From positions 264,554 to 328,553 of the forward strand of contig NZ_JACHOU010000004.1 of assembly GCF_014206975.1 (NCBI RefSeq): a stretch of 64,000 bases of DNA, read 5' to 3'. This DNA comes from Aminobacter aganoensis (GTDB taxonomy: Bacteria > Pseudomonadota > Alphaproteobacteria > Rhizobiales > Rhizobiaceae). The stretch's first letter is position 1, and the number at the start of each line of letters is the position of its first letter. Shown piece by piece: positions 23,459-32,585 of the stretch. Made by a program: the position numbers and the translations under genes. Under the pieces are notes generated by a model. That model was not told the DNA's origin. It did no database searches and was given only the letters and a program-made list of their open reading frames with translations.

Positions 23459-25627
23459 TTGGCCAAGCTCGACGAACGTCATCTCGATCCAGCCGTTGCC
23501 CTGGCAATGCTCGGCGACGCAGCTCCACGCAATCCACATCGCCAGTTTGCGTTGAAACACAGCGATTGCTTCATCGTGACTGATGACTACGGCGACATAC
23601 GAGGCCGCGGGGATGGGCTTTTCCGGGACGATACCCGCGTACTCTCGCTGTTTCGGCTGTTGATCGGCGACACGGAGCCATCGCTGCTGGGCGCCTCTCT
23701 CAGCCAGGACAACATCATCTTCACTGCAAATCTGACCAATTTGCCGCTGACGCCCGATGGCGGCGCGCCAACGCCACAAGGTGTGATCCACATCGAAAGG
23801 TCGCGGCTTTTGTGGGACGACAGGATGTACGAGCGCATCCGCCTGTCCAACTACAGCGCGCACGATGTCGAGCTACCCCTTTCCGTGCGTTTCGAGGCGG
23901 ATTTTCGGGACATGTTCGAGGTCCGCGGTTCGACGCGCAGCAAGCGCGGCCGGGCCTTCGACATCGAGATCGAGGCCGACCATGTCAAAATGCGCTACGA
24001 GGGACTGGACCGGCTCGAACGGCAATCGACGATTTCTTTTTCCATTCACCCGTCTGCGCTGGCCGCCGACCGCGCCGACTTTCGGTTGGACCTGCAGCGT
24101 CGCGACAGCCTTTCGCTCTTCATTGAAGTCGGGGGCGATCACGGGGGGACGCCGAGCCGCGAGCGGCATAGGGCAGCCGCTGCCAAGGCGCGCTGGCAAA
24201 TGCGGGCCAAGCGGCGTCATGGCGCCAATGTCCATAGTTCCGGCCGTGTGTTCAACGATTGGCTGTCGCGCGCCCGCGCGGATATCGCGCTGCTCACCAC
24301 CGACCTTCCGACGGGACCCTATCCTTATGCCGGCATTCCCTGGTTCTCTACCGCGTTCGGGCGCGACGGGGTGATCTCGGCCTTGCAGATGCTGTGGCTC
24401 AATCCCGGTCTTGCCCGCGGCGTGCTGTCGTTTCTCGCCCAGCACCAGGCGACCGAGACGTCGATGTTCAGCGATTCACAGCCCGGCAAGATCATGCATG
24501 AGACGCGCAAGGGTGAAATGGCGGTGCTGCGTGAACTGCCATTCGGCAGGTATTACGGTGGTGTCGATACCACGCCGCTCTACATCTATCTTGCCACCGC
24601 ATATGCCAAGCGCACCGGCGATCTTTCGTTCATCGACCTGCTGTGGCCCTCGCTCAATGAGGCCGCGGCCTGGATGGAAAACGCAAGCCGGCAAGACCCA
24701 TGCGGGTTCGTGAGTTATGCGCGTGCGGCCGAGACGGGCCTTGCCAATCAGGGATGGAAAGACAGCTTCGACGCGGTTTTTCACGCTGATGGCCGCATTC
24801 CGAAGGGCCCGATCGCCTTGGTCGAGGTCCAGGGCTATGCCTATGCGGCTTATGCGGGATTGGCCGACCTTGCGGCCCTGAAGGGCGAAGACGCGAAGGC
24901 TGCCCACTGGCAGGCTTGCGCTGAAAGCATGCGCATTTCGGTCGAACGCCATTTCTGGATGGAGGATCGAAACTTCTACGCCCTGGCGATCGACGGCGAG
25001 GGACAGCCGTGCCAGGTGCGCGCATCGAATGCGGGCCATCTCCTTTACGTCGGCCTGCCTTCGCCCGCGCGGGCGCAGTTGATCACCGACCAGTTGCTGA
25101 GTGCTGCCTTTCACACCGGCTGGGGTGTCAGGACGCTGCCGGATGACGAGTTGCCCTTCAATCCGATGTCCTACCACAACGGGTCGATCTGGCCGCACGA
25201 CACGGCCATCTGCGCGGCAGGCCTGGCGCGCTACGGCGCCCGGGACAGCGTCGTTCGCCTCATGAGCGGGACGTTCGAGGCTGCCGTTCATTTCAACATG
25301 CGCCTGCCGGAACTGTTCTGCGGCTTCACCCGGTCGCCCAGCGAGGCGCCTGTGGCGTATCCCGTCGCTTGCCTGCCGCAGGCCTGGTCATCGGGATCGG
25401 TGTTCATGCTCATCCAGGCCAGCCTGGGTCTTGAGATCGACGGCTTCGCTTCCGAAATCCACGTCACGCGTCCGCGCCTCCCCATCGGCATCGACCAGGT
25501 CTCCATCCGCCGCCTGAGCGTTGGCAATGTCGCGGTGGACCTCCATTTCCAGCGGGTCGGGGATCGCATCGTGGCCTATCTCGATCCGCGCCACGAGGGA
25601 CTGGCGCCGCTGATCGTGCGTTCCTGA
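23459..25627 (+). CDS. Amylo-alpha-1,6-glucosidase (glycogen-debranching family)
   Basis: A 722-residue protein: an N-terminal GDE beta-sandwich domain (RGDGLFRDDTRVLS near residue 50) and an (alpha/alpha)6 barrel domain from about 280 (GIPWFSTAFGRDGVISALQ; GWKDSFDAVFHADG; YHNGSIWPHDTAICAAG). These match the bacterial amylo-alpha-1,6-glucosidase family that removes alpha-1,6 branches or acts on related glucans. The start is a TTG at 23459 with AAGGAGG about 10 nt upstream; the only nearby ATG is out of frame. It follows the GT4 gene by 47 nt. Confidence 0.95.
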   Translation: MAKLDERHLDPAVALAMLGDAAPRNPHRQFALKHSDCFIVTDDYGDIRGRGDGLFRDDTRVLSLFRLLIGDTEPSLLGASLSQDNIIFTANLTNLPLTPDGGAPTPQGVIHIERSRLLWDDRMYERIRLSNYSAHDVELPLSVRFEADFRDMFEVRGSTRSKRGRAFDIEIEADHVKMRYEGLDRLERQSTISFSIHPSALAADRADFRLDLQRRDSLSLFIEVGGDHGGTPSRERHRAAAAKARWQMRAKRRHGANVHSSGRVFNDWLSRARADIALLTTDLPTGPYPYAGIPWFSTAFGRDGVISALQMLWLNPGLARGVLSFLAQHQATETSMFSDSQPGKIMHETRKGEMAVLRELPFGRYYGGVDTTPLYIYLATAYAKRTGDLSFIDLLWPSLNEAAAWMENASRQDPCGFVSYARAAETGLANQGWKDSFDAVFHADGRIPKGPIALVEVQGYAYAAYAGLADLAALKGEDAKAAHWQACAESMRISVERHFWMEDRNFYALAIDGEGQPCQVRASNAGHLLYVGLPSPARAQLITDQLLSAAFHTGWGVRTLPDDELPFNPMSYHNGSIWPHDTAICAAGLARYGARDSVVRLMSGTFEAAVHFNMRLPELFCGFTRSPSEAPVAYPVACLPQAWSSGSVFMLIQASLGLEIDGFASEIHVTRPRLPIGIDQVSIRRLSVGNVAVDLHFQRVGDRIVAYLDPRHEGLAPLIVRS

Positions 25628-25671
25628 TTGCATCGATTTTCGGAACCCATTCACCGCAAGGGAGTTCGAAC

Positions 25672-25731
25672 ATGCAGGGTCGCGAAAGACTTGCGACCGG
25701 GAAAGCAGGCAATCCCCCTCATGGCAATTGA
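25672..25731 (+). CDS. Possible 19-codon leader ORF before the GT20 gene
   Basis: ATG at 25672 with a strong AAGGGAG 7 nt upstream; it encodes 19 residues (MQGRERLATGK...) and ends at 25731, overlapping the GT20 start codon by 11 nt in another frame. The GT20 start has only a weak site, so coupling is conceivable. No family; may be chance. Confidence 0.22.
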   Translation: MQGRERLATGKAGNPPHGN

Positions 25732-27532
25732 GAATTTTTCTTCCGAACTCGACATTGGCCTCTGGGCCGTGGTGGCCCTAAGTCTGTTGTTGTCGATCGC
25801 GGCTGCCTGCCTCGCGGCAGCCGCCATGCGCCGAGGGCGTCTTGCCGGCAGTCCGCCTGTTGCCGAACAGCCCGGCTATTCCACGGAGATGCCCAAGCAG
25901 ATCCTTCCCGAGTTCGAGCAGAACAACCGGGTGGCCGACAGTCCGCTGGCCAGTTGGACGCCCGAAGCGATGCGCCTTGTCATCGACAAGGAGCTTCCCG
26001 ACGCCCAGATCATCCTTGTTTCCAATCGCGAGCCCTACATCCACAATCTCACCGACGGCAAGATTGACCTCGTCGTGCCGGCCAGCGGGTTGGTATCGGC
26101 CCTGGAGCCGGTCATGCGCGCCTGCGCGGGAACGTGGATTGCGCACGGCGGCGGTACGGCCGATCGCATGGTGGTCGATAGCGACGACCGGATTCGAGTG
26201 CCGCCCGACAAGCCTGCCTACACGCTGAGCCGGGTATGGCTGAGCGAGGAGGAGCAGCAGGGCTACTATCTCGGGTTCGCCAATGACGGCCTTTGGCCGC
26301 TCTGCCACATCGTCTTTACACGCCCGGTGTTCCGGGAGTCGGACTGGGAGCAGTACAAGGCGGTCAATCAGAAGTTTGCCGACCGCGTGTGCGAAGAAGC
26401 GCGCCGGCCCGACCCGATCGTGCTGATCCAGGATTATCATTTCGCGCTGCTTCCTCGGATGGTGAGGCAGCGGCTGCCCGACGCCACGATCATTACCTTC
26501 TGGCATATTCCATGGCCGAACTCGGAAGTGTTCAGCATCTGCCCATGGAAGGAGGAAATCCTGGACGGGTTGCTCGGCAGCTCGATCGTCGGCTTTCACA
26601 TCCAGTTCCATTGCAACAACTTCATCGAAAGCATCGACCGCTTTCTGGAAAGCCGGATCGAACGCGAGCACTCCGCAATATCGTTCGGCGGACAGACCAC
26701 GTTGGTTCATCCGTATCCGATCTCTATCGATTGGCCGCCGTCGGTGCTGGAAAGCCAGCCGCCAGTTGCCGAATGCCGCGACAAGATCTTCGACTTCCTC
26801 GGCTTGCCCGAGCAGATGCGGCTGTTGGTCGGGGTCGAGCGCATGGACTACACCAAGGGCATCATCGACCGGTTCCTGGCATTGGAACAGATGTTTGAGC
26901 GGCATCCGGAATGGATAGGCAAGCTGGTGTTCCTGCAGATCGCCGCTCCCAGCAGGGGCGTGCTTCCCGCATATGGGCAACTGCATCGCGAGTGCCTGGA
27001 TTTCGTCGAGGATTTCAACCGCCGCTTCGGCAATGAGAGCTATTCCCCCATCATCCTGATGGATCAGCATCACAACCAGGGCGACATCTATACCGTCTAT
27101 CGCGCTGCCGATGTCTGCGTGGTGAGCAGCCTTCACGACGGCATGAACCTCGTTGCCAAGGAGTTCGTGGCAGCCCGCGACGATGAACAGGGCGCGCTGA
27201 TCCTGAGCACCTTTGCCGGCGCTTCCCGGGAGTTGCTCGATGCGCTGATCGTCAATCCTTACGACCCCACGGCCATGGGCGAGGCGATCTATCGCGCCGT
27301 CTCCATGCCGGTGCAGGAGCAGACAGCCCGCATGATACGCATGCGTGAGGTCGTCAGCTCCAACAATGTCTATCGATGGGCGGGCACCATGCTCCAGGAT
27401 GCCGCGCGCATTCGAAAGCGCAGCAGGGTGGCGGACACGGTCGCAGAGGCCAAGCCGGAAAGACGGCTCGCGCGTACGATGGCCCAGATGTTCAGCCGTC
27501 GCAGGCAGCCCACCATGCACCGAACAGGATGA
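25721..27532 (+). CDS. Membrane-anchored GT20 enzyme, trehalose-6-phosphate-synthase-like
   Basis: A 603-residue protein. One membrane segment lies at residues 13-35, then a linker, then a GT20 domain at about 95-575. Visible are [40 protein letters not shown] (Arg and Lys for donor phosphate) and [15 protein letters not shown]. Family members join UDP- or GDP-glucose to a sugar phosphate, giving trehalose-6-phosphate or, in relatives, glucosylglycerol-phosphate. Standard OtsA proteins are soluble and about 470 residues, so the anchor and the departures from usual motifs mark a separate subgroup. The start at 25721 directly precedes the anchor; an in-frame TTG at 25628 is less likely. No OtsB is adjacent. 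Confidence 0.92.
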   Translation: MAIENFSSELDIGLWAVVALSLLLSIAAACLAAAAMRRGRLAGSPPVAEQPGYSTEMPKQILPEFEQNNRVADSPLASWTPEAMRLVIDKELPDAQIILVSNREPYIHNLTDGKIDLVVPASGLVSALEPVMRACAGTWIAHGGGTADRMVVDSDDRIRVPPDKPAYTLSRVWLSEEEQQGYYLGFANDGLWPLCHIVFTRPVFRESDWEQYKAVNQKFADRVCEEARRPDPIVLIQDYHFALLPRMVRQRLPDATIITFWHIPWPNSEVFSICPWKEEILDGLLGSSIVGFHIQFHCNNFIESIDRFLESRIEREHSAISFGGQTTLVHPYPISIDWPPSVLESQPPVAECRDKIFDFLGLPEQMRLLVGVERMDYTKGIIDRFLALEQMFERHPEWIGKLVFLQIAAPSRGVLPAYGQLHRECLDFVEDFNRRFGNESYSPIILMDQHHNQGDIYTVYRAADVCVVSSLHDGMNLVAKEFVAARDDEQGALILSTFAGASRELLDALIVNPYDPTAMGEAIYRAVSMPVQEQTARMIRMREVVSSNNVYRWAGTMLQDAARIRKRSRVADTVAEAKPERRLARTMAQMFSRRRQPTMHRTG

Positions 27533-27545
27533 GGCGGGCAGGGGC

Positions 27546-28562
27546 TTGGCAGGCGTTTCCTCAAGCCGTGCGCGTCTGCGCTATGTCAACGACGAGGAGC
27601 CCGGTATCTCCCGGCGCCGGGCCGGCAAGGGCTTCTCGTATAGATCTGCCGACGGCCGCGTCACGGGTCCGGACGAGCTGGAGCGGATTCGCGGCCTGGC
27701 CGTCCCACCGGCGTGGACCGAAGTGTGGATCTGCCCAGATAGCCTGGGCCATATCCAGGCAACAGGTCGTGACCAGCGCGGGCGCAAGCAGTATCGCTAT
27801 CACCCGCGCTGGACAGAACGCCGCGACGAGGCAAAGTTCTCGAGCCTCGGCGAATTTGCCCGGGCACTTCCCCGGCTGAGGCGCAAGGTGAATGCGGACC
27901 TGGGCAAGCGAAGCCTGTCCCGGCAAAAGGTTGTCGCCGCAATCGTCTGGCTCCTGGACAACACCATGATCCGCGTCGGCAGCGCTCGATATGCGCGCGA
28001 AAACGGCAGTTTCGGCTTGACCACCTTGCGCGGCCGTCATGTCGACATCAGCGGCTCGACCCTGCGCTTTGCCTTCAAGGGCAAGTCCGGCAAGGAATGG
28101 CGGTTGCAGCTTGTCGACCGCCGCATGGCAGCACTGGTCCGGCGCATACAGGAATTGCCCGGGCAGCACCTCTTCCAATACATTGATGACGATGGCGAAC
28201 GATCGCGTGTGACGTCCGACGACGTGAACGACTACATCCGCGAGGCGTGCGGTCCAGATTTCAGTTCCAAGGATTTCAGGACCTGGGGTGGAACTGTGCG
28301 CGCGCTGGCGCTGTTCAAGGATCTCGAGCGTCCGGATGGTCTGCCCGCCAGGCGACGCCTGTGCAATCAGGTGATCGATGAAGTCGCAAACAGGCTCGGC
28401 AACACCCGCGCAGTTTGCCGGAAGGGCTACATTCACCCCGAGGTTCTGAAGCGGTGGTTCGATGGCCGGATCGGCAAGCAAGCACATGGGGGTCGAAGAG
28501 CGCGCAGTGCGTGGCTGGATCTCGACGAGGCCAGAGCACTCGCTTGGCTTTCAGCCTTGTAG
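27546..28562 (+). CDS. DNA topoisomerase IB
   Basis: About 338 residues, matching the poxvirus-like bacterial topoisomerase IB family. The N-terminal segment has RLRYVNDEEPGISRRRAGKGFSY and the catalytic part DNTMIRVGSARYARENGSFGLTTL, FAFKGKSGKEW, FRTWGGT and the nucleophile-containing KGYIHPEVL. It relaxes supercoils by a 3'-phosphotyrosine nick. It begins 13 nt after the GT20 stop; the TTG at 27546 is preferred because it gives the usual length, while an ATG at 27345 would overlap GT20 by 188 nt. It is likely the last gene of the EcfG-driven operon. Confidence 0.93.
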   Translation: MAGVSSSRARLRYVNDEEPGISRRRAGKGFSYRSADGRVTGPDELERIRGLAVPPAWTEVWICPDSLGHIQATGRDQRGRKQYRYHPRWTERRDEAKFSSLGEFARALPRLRRKVNADLGKRSLSRQKVVAAIVWLLDNTMIRVGSARYARENGSFGLTTLRGRHVDISGSTLRFAFKGKSGKEWRLQLVDRRMAALVRRIQELPGQHLFQYIDDDGERSRVTSDDVNDYIREACGPDFSSKDFRTWGGTVRALALFKDLERPDGLPARRRLCNQVIDEVANRLGNTRAVCRKGYIHPEVLKRWFDGRIGKQAHGGRRARSAWLDLDEARALAWLSAL

Positions 28563-28668
28563 TCGCTTGGAAGCCGGCGAGGGGAAGGACAGGGGAACTG
28601 AGTGATGCACACGTGTTCGACCGCTATCGCGGGGTAGGCATGTGCAGCTGCTAAGTGGTTGGAAAACC

Positions 28669-28743
28669 TGGTACGCCCAAGGGGAATCGAACCCCTGTTA
28701 CCGCCGTGAAAGGGCGGTGTCCTAACCGCTAGACGATGGGCGC
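28669..28743 (-). tRNA. tRNA-Glu (anticodon UUC)
   Basis: The minus strand folds as a tRNA. Acceptor GCGCCCA pairs with TGGGCGT (one G-U), the D-arm has TCTAGCGGTTAGGA, the anticodon loop CTTTCAC reads TTC, the T-arm is AGGGG/CCCCT around TTCGATT, and the discriminator A is followed by an encoded CCA (28669-28671). Confidence 0.97.
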
Positions 28744-28822
28744 GCTCAGGTGAGGCGGTGTATAGTTGGCTTGTTCGCGACAGGCAACCCGTCTTTTTGC
28801 TGCGCCGCGAAATTTTTTTGGC

Positions 28823-30001
28823 TTATCCACGGCGGCGGCCGCAACGCCAGTTCCACTCGCGTTCCGGACCGACGTCGATGTGCACGGAATTGGTGTGGCA
28901 ATAGGTGCCGACGCCACCGCGACCGGGCATCGCCCGCAGGAAGGTGGCCAGTTCCCATTTGCCGACACCCGGAATCTGGATGTCGGCGGCAGCGCAATAC
29001 ATGTGCTGCGAGTTCTTGGCGCCGCGCGCCCGGCGATTACGCTCAGCGTTGCGATAGCCCGACGTCACGATCATCTTCTTGCCGTAGTGCTGCTCGGCGG
29101 CCTTGAGGATGCGCACCAGCGACGGCTTCAGGCAGCCGACATCGACGCTTTCGGTCTGCTTGAGCAGGCCGTTGGGGGCGAGTCGTGCCATGCCGGCGGC
29201 GGACGCCACCTCCAGGCCGGGATCCTCGTCCTCGTGCAGGTCGACGTCGCTGTCGTCGTCGATGCCCGACTTGCGCTTGATCTCGAAAAGGTCGGTCTGG
29301 CGAACGCCGGGCAGCGCCCAGTTCGAATCGCCGCCGCCACCGAGCGAAGCCAGTTCGACCGGCTTGGCGTCCGACTTTGCCGAGGCAAGCGTGATGATCG
29401 GCTTGGCCTTGGCTTCGGCTGCATGTGTCGCCGGCGCTTCAGCTGCCTTTTCGATCAGGGGCTTTGCTTTTTGCGCGGCGGGCGCGGCCTTGGCCGGCGA
29501 AGAGCCGAAGAGCGAGGCAAGGAAGCCCTTCTTCTTCGGCTGCTCGGCCTGCTGTGGCGCAGGACCATTGGTCAGGTAGAAGCCGGTGTCTTGTTGCGCC
29601 GGCTGTTTGGCTGCCTGGGCCTCGGCAGTTTGAACCGGCTGCTGTTCCTCGATCGCGGGCGCTGCGGCTGCCGCTACGGGCGCCTGCGCCGCTTCCTCGC
29701 TGGCAATGGCTGCTTCGGCAGGCGTTTCGCCGCCCGGCTTGGCAAGGGGAACATAACCGACCTGGTCGGGCAGGGCGGCGTTGCCCTCGGCGTTCATGGC
29801 AAGATTGGCGGTGGGAGCACCGGGCGTCGCGACCGTATCGGCGCCTGTGGCCTGGCCGGTCGCGTCAGCGGTCAGCGCGGGGTTTGCGAGTTCGAGGTTG
29901 GGCTCGCCGGTCGAGGAGCAGGATACGGCCAGCAGCGAAACCAGTACGGTCAGCGCAACGCCGCATCGCCGGTCTGCGAATCGCAGTCGTCCTGACCTCA
30001 A
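28823..30001 (-). CDS. M15-type peptidase lipoprotein (YcbK/D-Ala-D-Ala carboxypeptidase-like)
   Basis: A 392-residue protein. A lipoprotein signal ends with lipobox LAVSC (Cys28). About 240 residues of Ala/Pro-rich, low-complexity linker follow. The C-terminal Peptidase_M15_3 domain (about 285-392) has the zinc ligands in SQHMYCAAADIQ (HxxxxxxD) and VHIDVG, plus VTSGYRN. Such proteins act on peptidoglycan crosslinks in the periplasm. The long linker suggests it reaches the wall from a lipid anchor. It is transcribed toward the tRNA-Glu gene. Confidence 0.93.
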   Translation of the reverse strand: MRSGRLRFADRRCGVALTVLVSLLAVSCSSTGEPNLELANPALTADATGQATGADTVATPGAPTANLAMNAEGNAALPDQVGYVPLAKPGGETPAEAAIASEEAAQAPVAAAAAPAIEEQQPVQTAEAQAAKQPAQQDTGFYLTNGPAPQQAEQPKKKGFLASLFGSSPAKAAPAAQKAKPLIEKAAEAPATHAAEAKAKPIITLASAKSDAKPVELASLGGGGDSNWALPGVRQTDLFEIKRKSGIDDDSDVDLHEDEDPGLEVASAAGMARLAPNGLLKQTESVDVGCLKPSLVRILKAAEQHYGKKMIVTSGYRNAERNRRARGAKNSQHMYCAAADIQIPGVGKWELATFLRAMPGRGGVGTYCHTNSVHIDVGPEREWNWRCGRRRG

Positions 30002-30217
30002 GCTGGTCCCCTCTCATGCACTGCAGGCCAAAGATTACGTCTTGGCGATCAAAATCGTATGTTTACGCAACCACGTTTCTGAACAAGAAACGGCACCCGA
30101 TCATCGGCAATGATCTCCCCACGGTCGGGCTAGGCGCCAATTAAGGCGAGATCATGATGGGCGCCACGTTCTCGCCCCCTTTGTTAAGGGCGTCAACTCA
30201 CCACACATTACAGCAGG

Positions 30218-32047
30218 TTACACGCGGACCTTGACATAGCTGCCGGGGGCATCTTCCAGCACCCTGCCGTTGATACCGGGCTTGCGGGCGTCGACGCGTG
30301 TATCGTCCTTGGCCTCGATCCAGCGGTGCCAGTGCGGCCACCACGACCCGGCGGTCTCGGTGGCGCCCTTCAGCCAGGTGTCGAAGTCGCCGGTTGGCTT
30401 GCCGCTCGACCAGAATTGATACTTTCCCGCGGCCGGCGGATTGACCACGCCGGCGATATGGCCCGACCCGCCGACGACATAATCGACATCGCCACCGAAA
30501 TACTGGCAGCCGAGGAACACCGAGCGGGCAGGCGCGATATGATCCTCGCGGGCGGCGAGGTTGTAGACGGGAATGGTGATGTCGGCGAGCGAGATGGTTC
30601 GGCCGGCAAGCTCCATCCGGCCTTGCGACAGGTTGTTCTCGAGATAGCAGTTGCGCAGGTAGAAGGAATGGTTTGCGGCCGCCATGCGCGTCGAATCGGC
30701 GTTCCAGTAGAGCAGGTCGAACGGCAGCGGGTCCTTGCCGCGCATGTAGTTGTTGATGACGTAGGGCCAGATCAGGTCGCCAGAACGCAGCATGTTGAAG
30801 GCGGTCGCCATCTTGGTGCCGTCGAGATAGCCGCGATCCTTCATCGCCCGCTCGAGGGCGGCGATCTGGTCTTCGTCGACGAAGACCTTGAGGTCGCCGG
30901 CATAGGTGAAATCGACCTGGGTGGTGAAGAAGGTGACCGAGCGGATGCGGTGGTCGCCTTCCTGCGCCAGCAGTGCCAGCGCCGCAGCCAGCAGCGTGCC
31001 GCCGACGCAATAGCCGATGGTGTTGACCTCGCGCTCGCCGGTTGCCTGCTCGACCGTGTCGAGGCCGTATTGCAGGCCTTCGCGGATGTAGGCCTCCCAG
31101 TCCTTCAGCCCGTGGCGCTGGTCCGGATTGATCCAGGAGATGACGAAGACGGTGTGACCCTGCTCGACCGCCCAGCGGATGAAGGATTTCTGCGGGTTGA
31201 GGTCGAGGATGTAGAACTTGTTGATCCACGGCGGGCAGATCAGCAGCGGACGCTTCAGCACCTTGTCGGTTGTCGGAGCGTATTGGATGATTTCGGCGAC
31301 GTCGCTGCGACCGACCACCTTGCCAGGCGTGGTGGCGATGTTCTTGCCGATCTCGAAGCCTGAATAGTCGGCCTGCCTGAGCTTGAGGTCGCCCTTGCCG
31401 GCAACGATGTCCTCGGCGAACATCTTCATGCCGCGCACCAGGTTTTCGCCGTTGCTGGCAACGGTTTCGCGGAACAGCTCCGGATTGGTCAGGATGAAAT
31501 TCGACGGCGAGATCGCGTTGGCGACCTGCTTCACGTAAAATCCGGCCTTGTGGCGGGTGTGCTCGTCGAGGCCGTCGGCGTGGTCGACAAGGTCGCCGGC
31601 CCAGCGAGCGGTCACCAGATAGGCCTGCTTGAGGAAGTCGAAGAATGCATTGCGGCCCCATTCGGGGTCGAGGAAGCGTTTGTCGGTGCGCTCAGGCTTG
31701 ACCGTATCCTCGACCTCGTCGCCGCCCATGCGCTGGACCGTCTTGCTCCAGACGTCGAGATAGCCGGAAAACAGCCTGGTCTGCGCTTCGAGCGCGCGTT
31801 GGGGGTCGGACAGCCAGTATTCGGTGAGCTTGGAGAAGGTCTTGAACATGTCGGTCATCGGCTCGGCGACGGTGTCGCGCACCTCGCCTTTTTCGCGCGG
31901 TTCGGCCCAGGCCGATGCGGCCTTGCCGGCCTGCTCGATCATGCGGGCCATGTTGAGTGCGAAGCGCTCGGGATCTTTGACGAGGTATTGCTCGACGGAG
32001 GAGGGGGAATCGCCACTCGGCTTGTCCGAATCGTCTACCTTCGCCAT
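30218..32047 (-). CDS. phaC: Class I poly(3-hydroxyalkanoate) synthase
   Basis: A 609-residue PhaC with an N-terminal helical domain and an alpha/beta-hydrolase C-terminal domain. The lipase-like box is GYCVGG (nucleophile Cys347), the catalytic Asp is in REDHIAP near 504 and the His in GSGHIAG near 533. It polymerises (R)-3-hydroxyacyl-CoA into storage granules. The start at 32047 has GGGAGG upstream, somewhat far (13 nt); in-frame ATGs at 32077 and 32086 are alternatives. phaA and phaB are not in the window. A lipoprotein gene is divergent, 99 nt away. Confidence 0.97.
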   Translation of the reverse strand: MAKVDDSDKPSGDSPSSVEQYLVKDPERFALNMARMIEQAGKAASAWAEPREKGEVRDTVAEPMTDMFKTFSKLTEYWLSDPQRALEAQTRLFSGYLDVWSKTVQRMGGDEVEDTVKPERTDKRFLDPEWGRNAFFDFLKQAYLVTARWAGDLVDHADGLDEHTRHKAGFYVKQVANAISPSNFILTNPELFRETVASNGENLVRGMKMFAEDIVAGKGDLKLRQADYSGFEIGKNIATTPGKVVGRSDVAEIIQYAPTTDKVLKRPLLICPPWINKFYILDLNPQKSFIRWAVEQGHTVFVISWINPDQRHGLKDWEAYIREGLQYGLDTVEQATGEREVNTIGYCVGGTLLAAALALLAQEGDHRIRSVTFFTTQVDFTYAGDLKVFVDEDQIAALERAMKDRGYLDGTKMATAFNMLRSGDLIWPYVINNYMRGKDPLPFDLLYWNADSTRMAAANHSFYLRNCYLENNLSQGRMELAGRTISLADITIPVYNLAAREDHIAPARSVFLGCQYFGGDVDYVVGGSGHIAGVVNPPAAGKYQFWSSGKPTGDFDTWLKGATETAGSWWPHWHRWIEAKDDTRVDARKPGINGRVLEDAPGSYVKVRV

Positions 32048-32146
32048 GGTTCTTGCAGGTCCTCCCAAAGCGCCCATTGTTGACATACTATCATGCGACG
32101 TCTTACCGGGTCCAACGCGCTCTACCGCGCCTGTCGGGGAAACTTT

Positions 32147-32536
32147 ATGACACATCGTGTTGGTCGGTATATTTTTTTCTGCGCCCGCCTGGTCGTATGG
32201 GCGGGATTGCTGGCGGTGCCCGTGGTCGCCAGCGGCTGCTCCAGCACGACGAGCGCTGACAGTGGCACCGCCCTTGCAGGCGGCCGCGGCGCACAGGACA
32301 CCGGCACCTATCCCAACCTCAACATCCGCCCGACGGCTGCCGCCCCCCAGTTCACCGAAGAGCAGAAGGCGGCCAAGCTCGCCGAACTTCACGCTGCGCA
32401 ACGGCGGCAGGGCGCCAAGGCCGGTGCCGGTGGAAGCAGTTCGGTGGCGATGACCACGCTTGCCCGCAAGCATGGCGACGACACGCTGAAGGCCATCGAA
32501 GGCAAGTGCGAGCCTATCGACCCCGCCTGCAATTGA
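32147..32536 (+). CDS. Hypothetical lipoprotein
   Basis: A 129-residue protein. A signal peptide with lipobox VASGC (Cys31) is followed by a Ser/Thr/Gly-rich stretch, then a charged helical region (TEEQKAAKLAELHAAQRRQG) and a Cys pair near the C terminus (KCEPIDPAC). It resembles conserved rhizobial lipoproteins of unknown role. The ATG at 32147 follows GGGGA; an in-frame ATG at 32093 gives an unlikely long n-region. Confidence 0.8.
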   Translation: MTHRVGRYIFFCARLVVWAGLLAVPVVASGCSSTTSADSGTALAGGRGAQDTGTYPNLNIRPTAAAPQFTEEQKAAKLAELHAAQRRQGAKAGAGGSSSVAMTTLARKHGDDTLKAIEGKCEPIDPACN

Positions 32537-32585
32537 GTGTATATCGCGCACGCATCGCGCAGCCCCCGTTTACCTGAGAAGCGAC

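Noticed and set aside
25778..27520. Minus-strand frame of about 580 codons opposite the GT20 gene
   Set aside because: Shadow of a gene with conserved GT20 motifs; no start signal and no domain.
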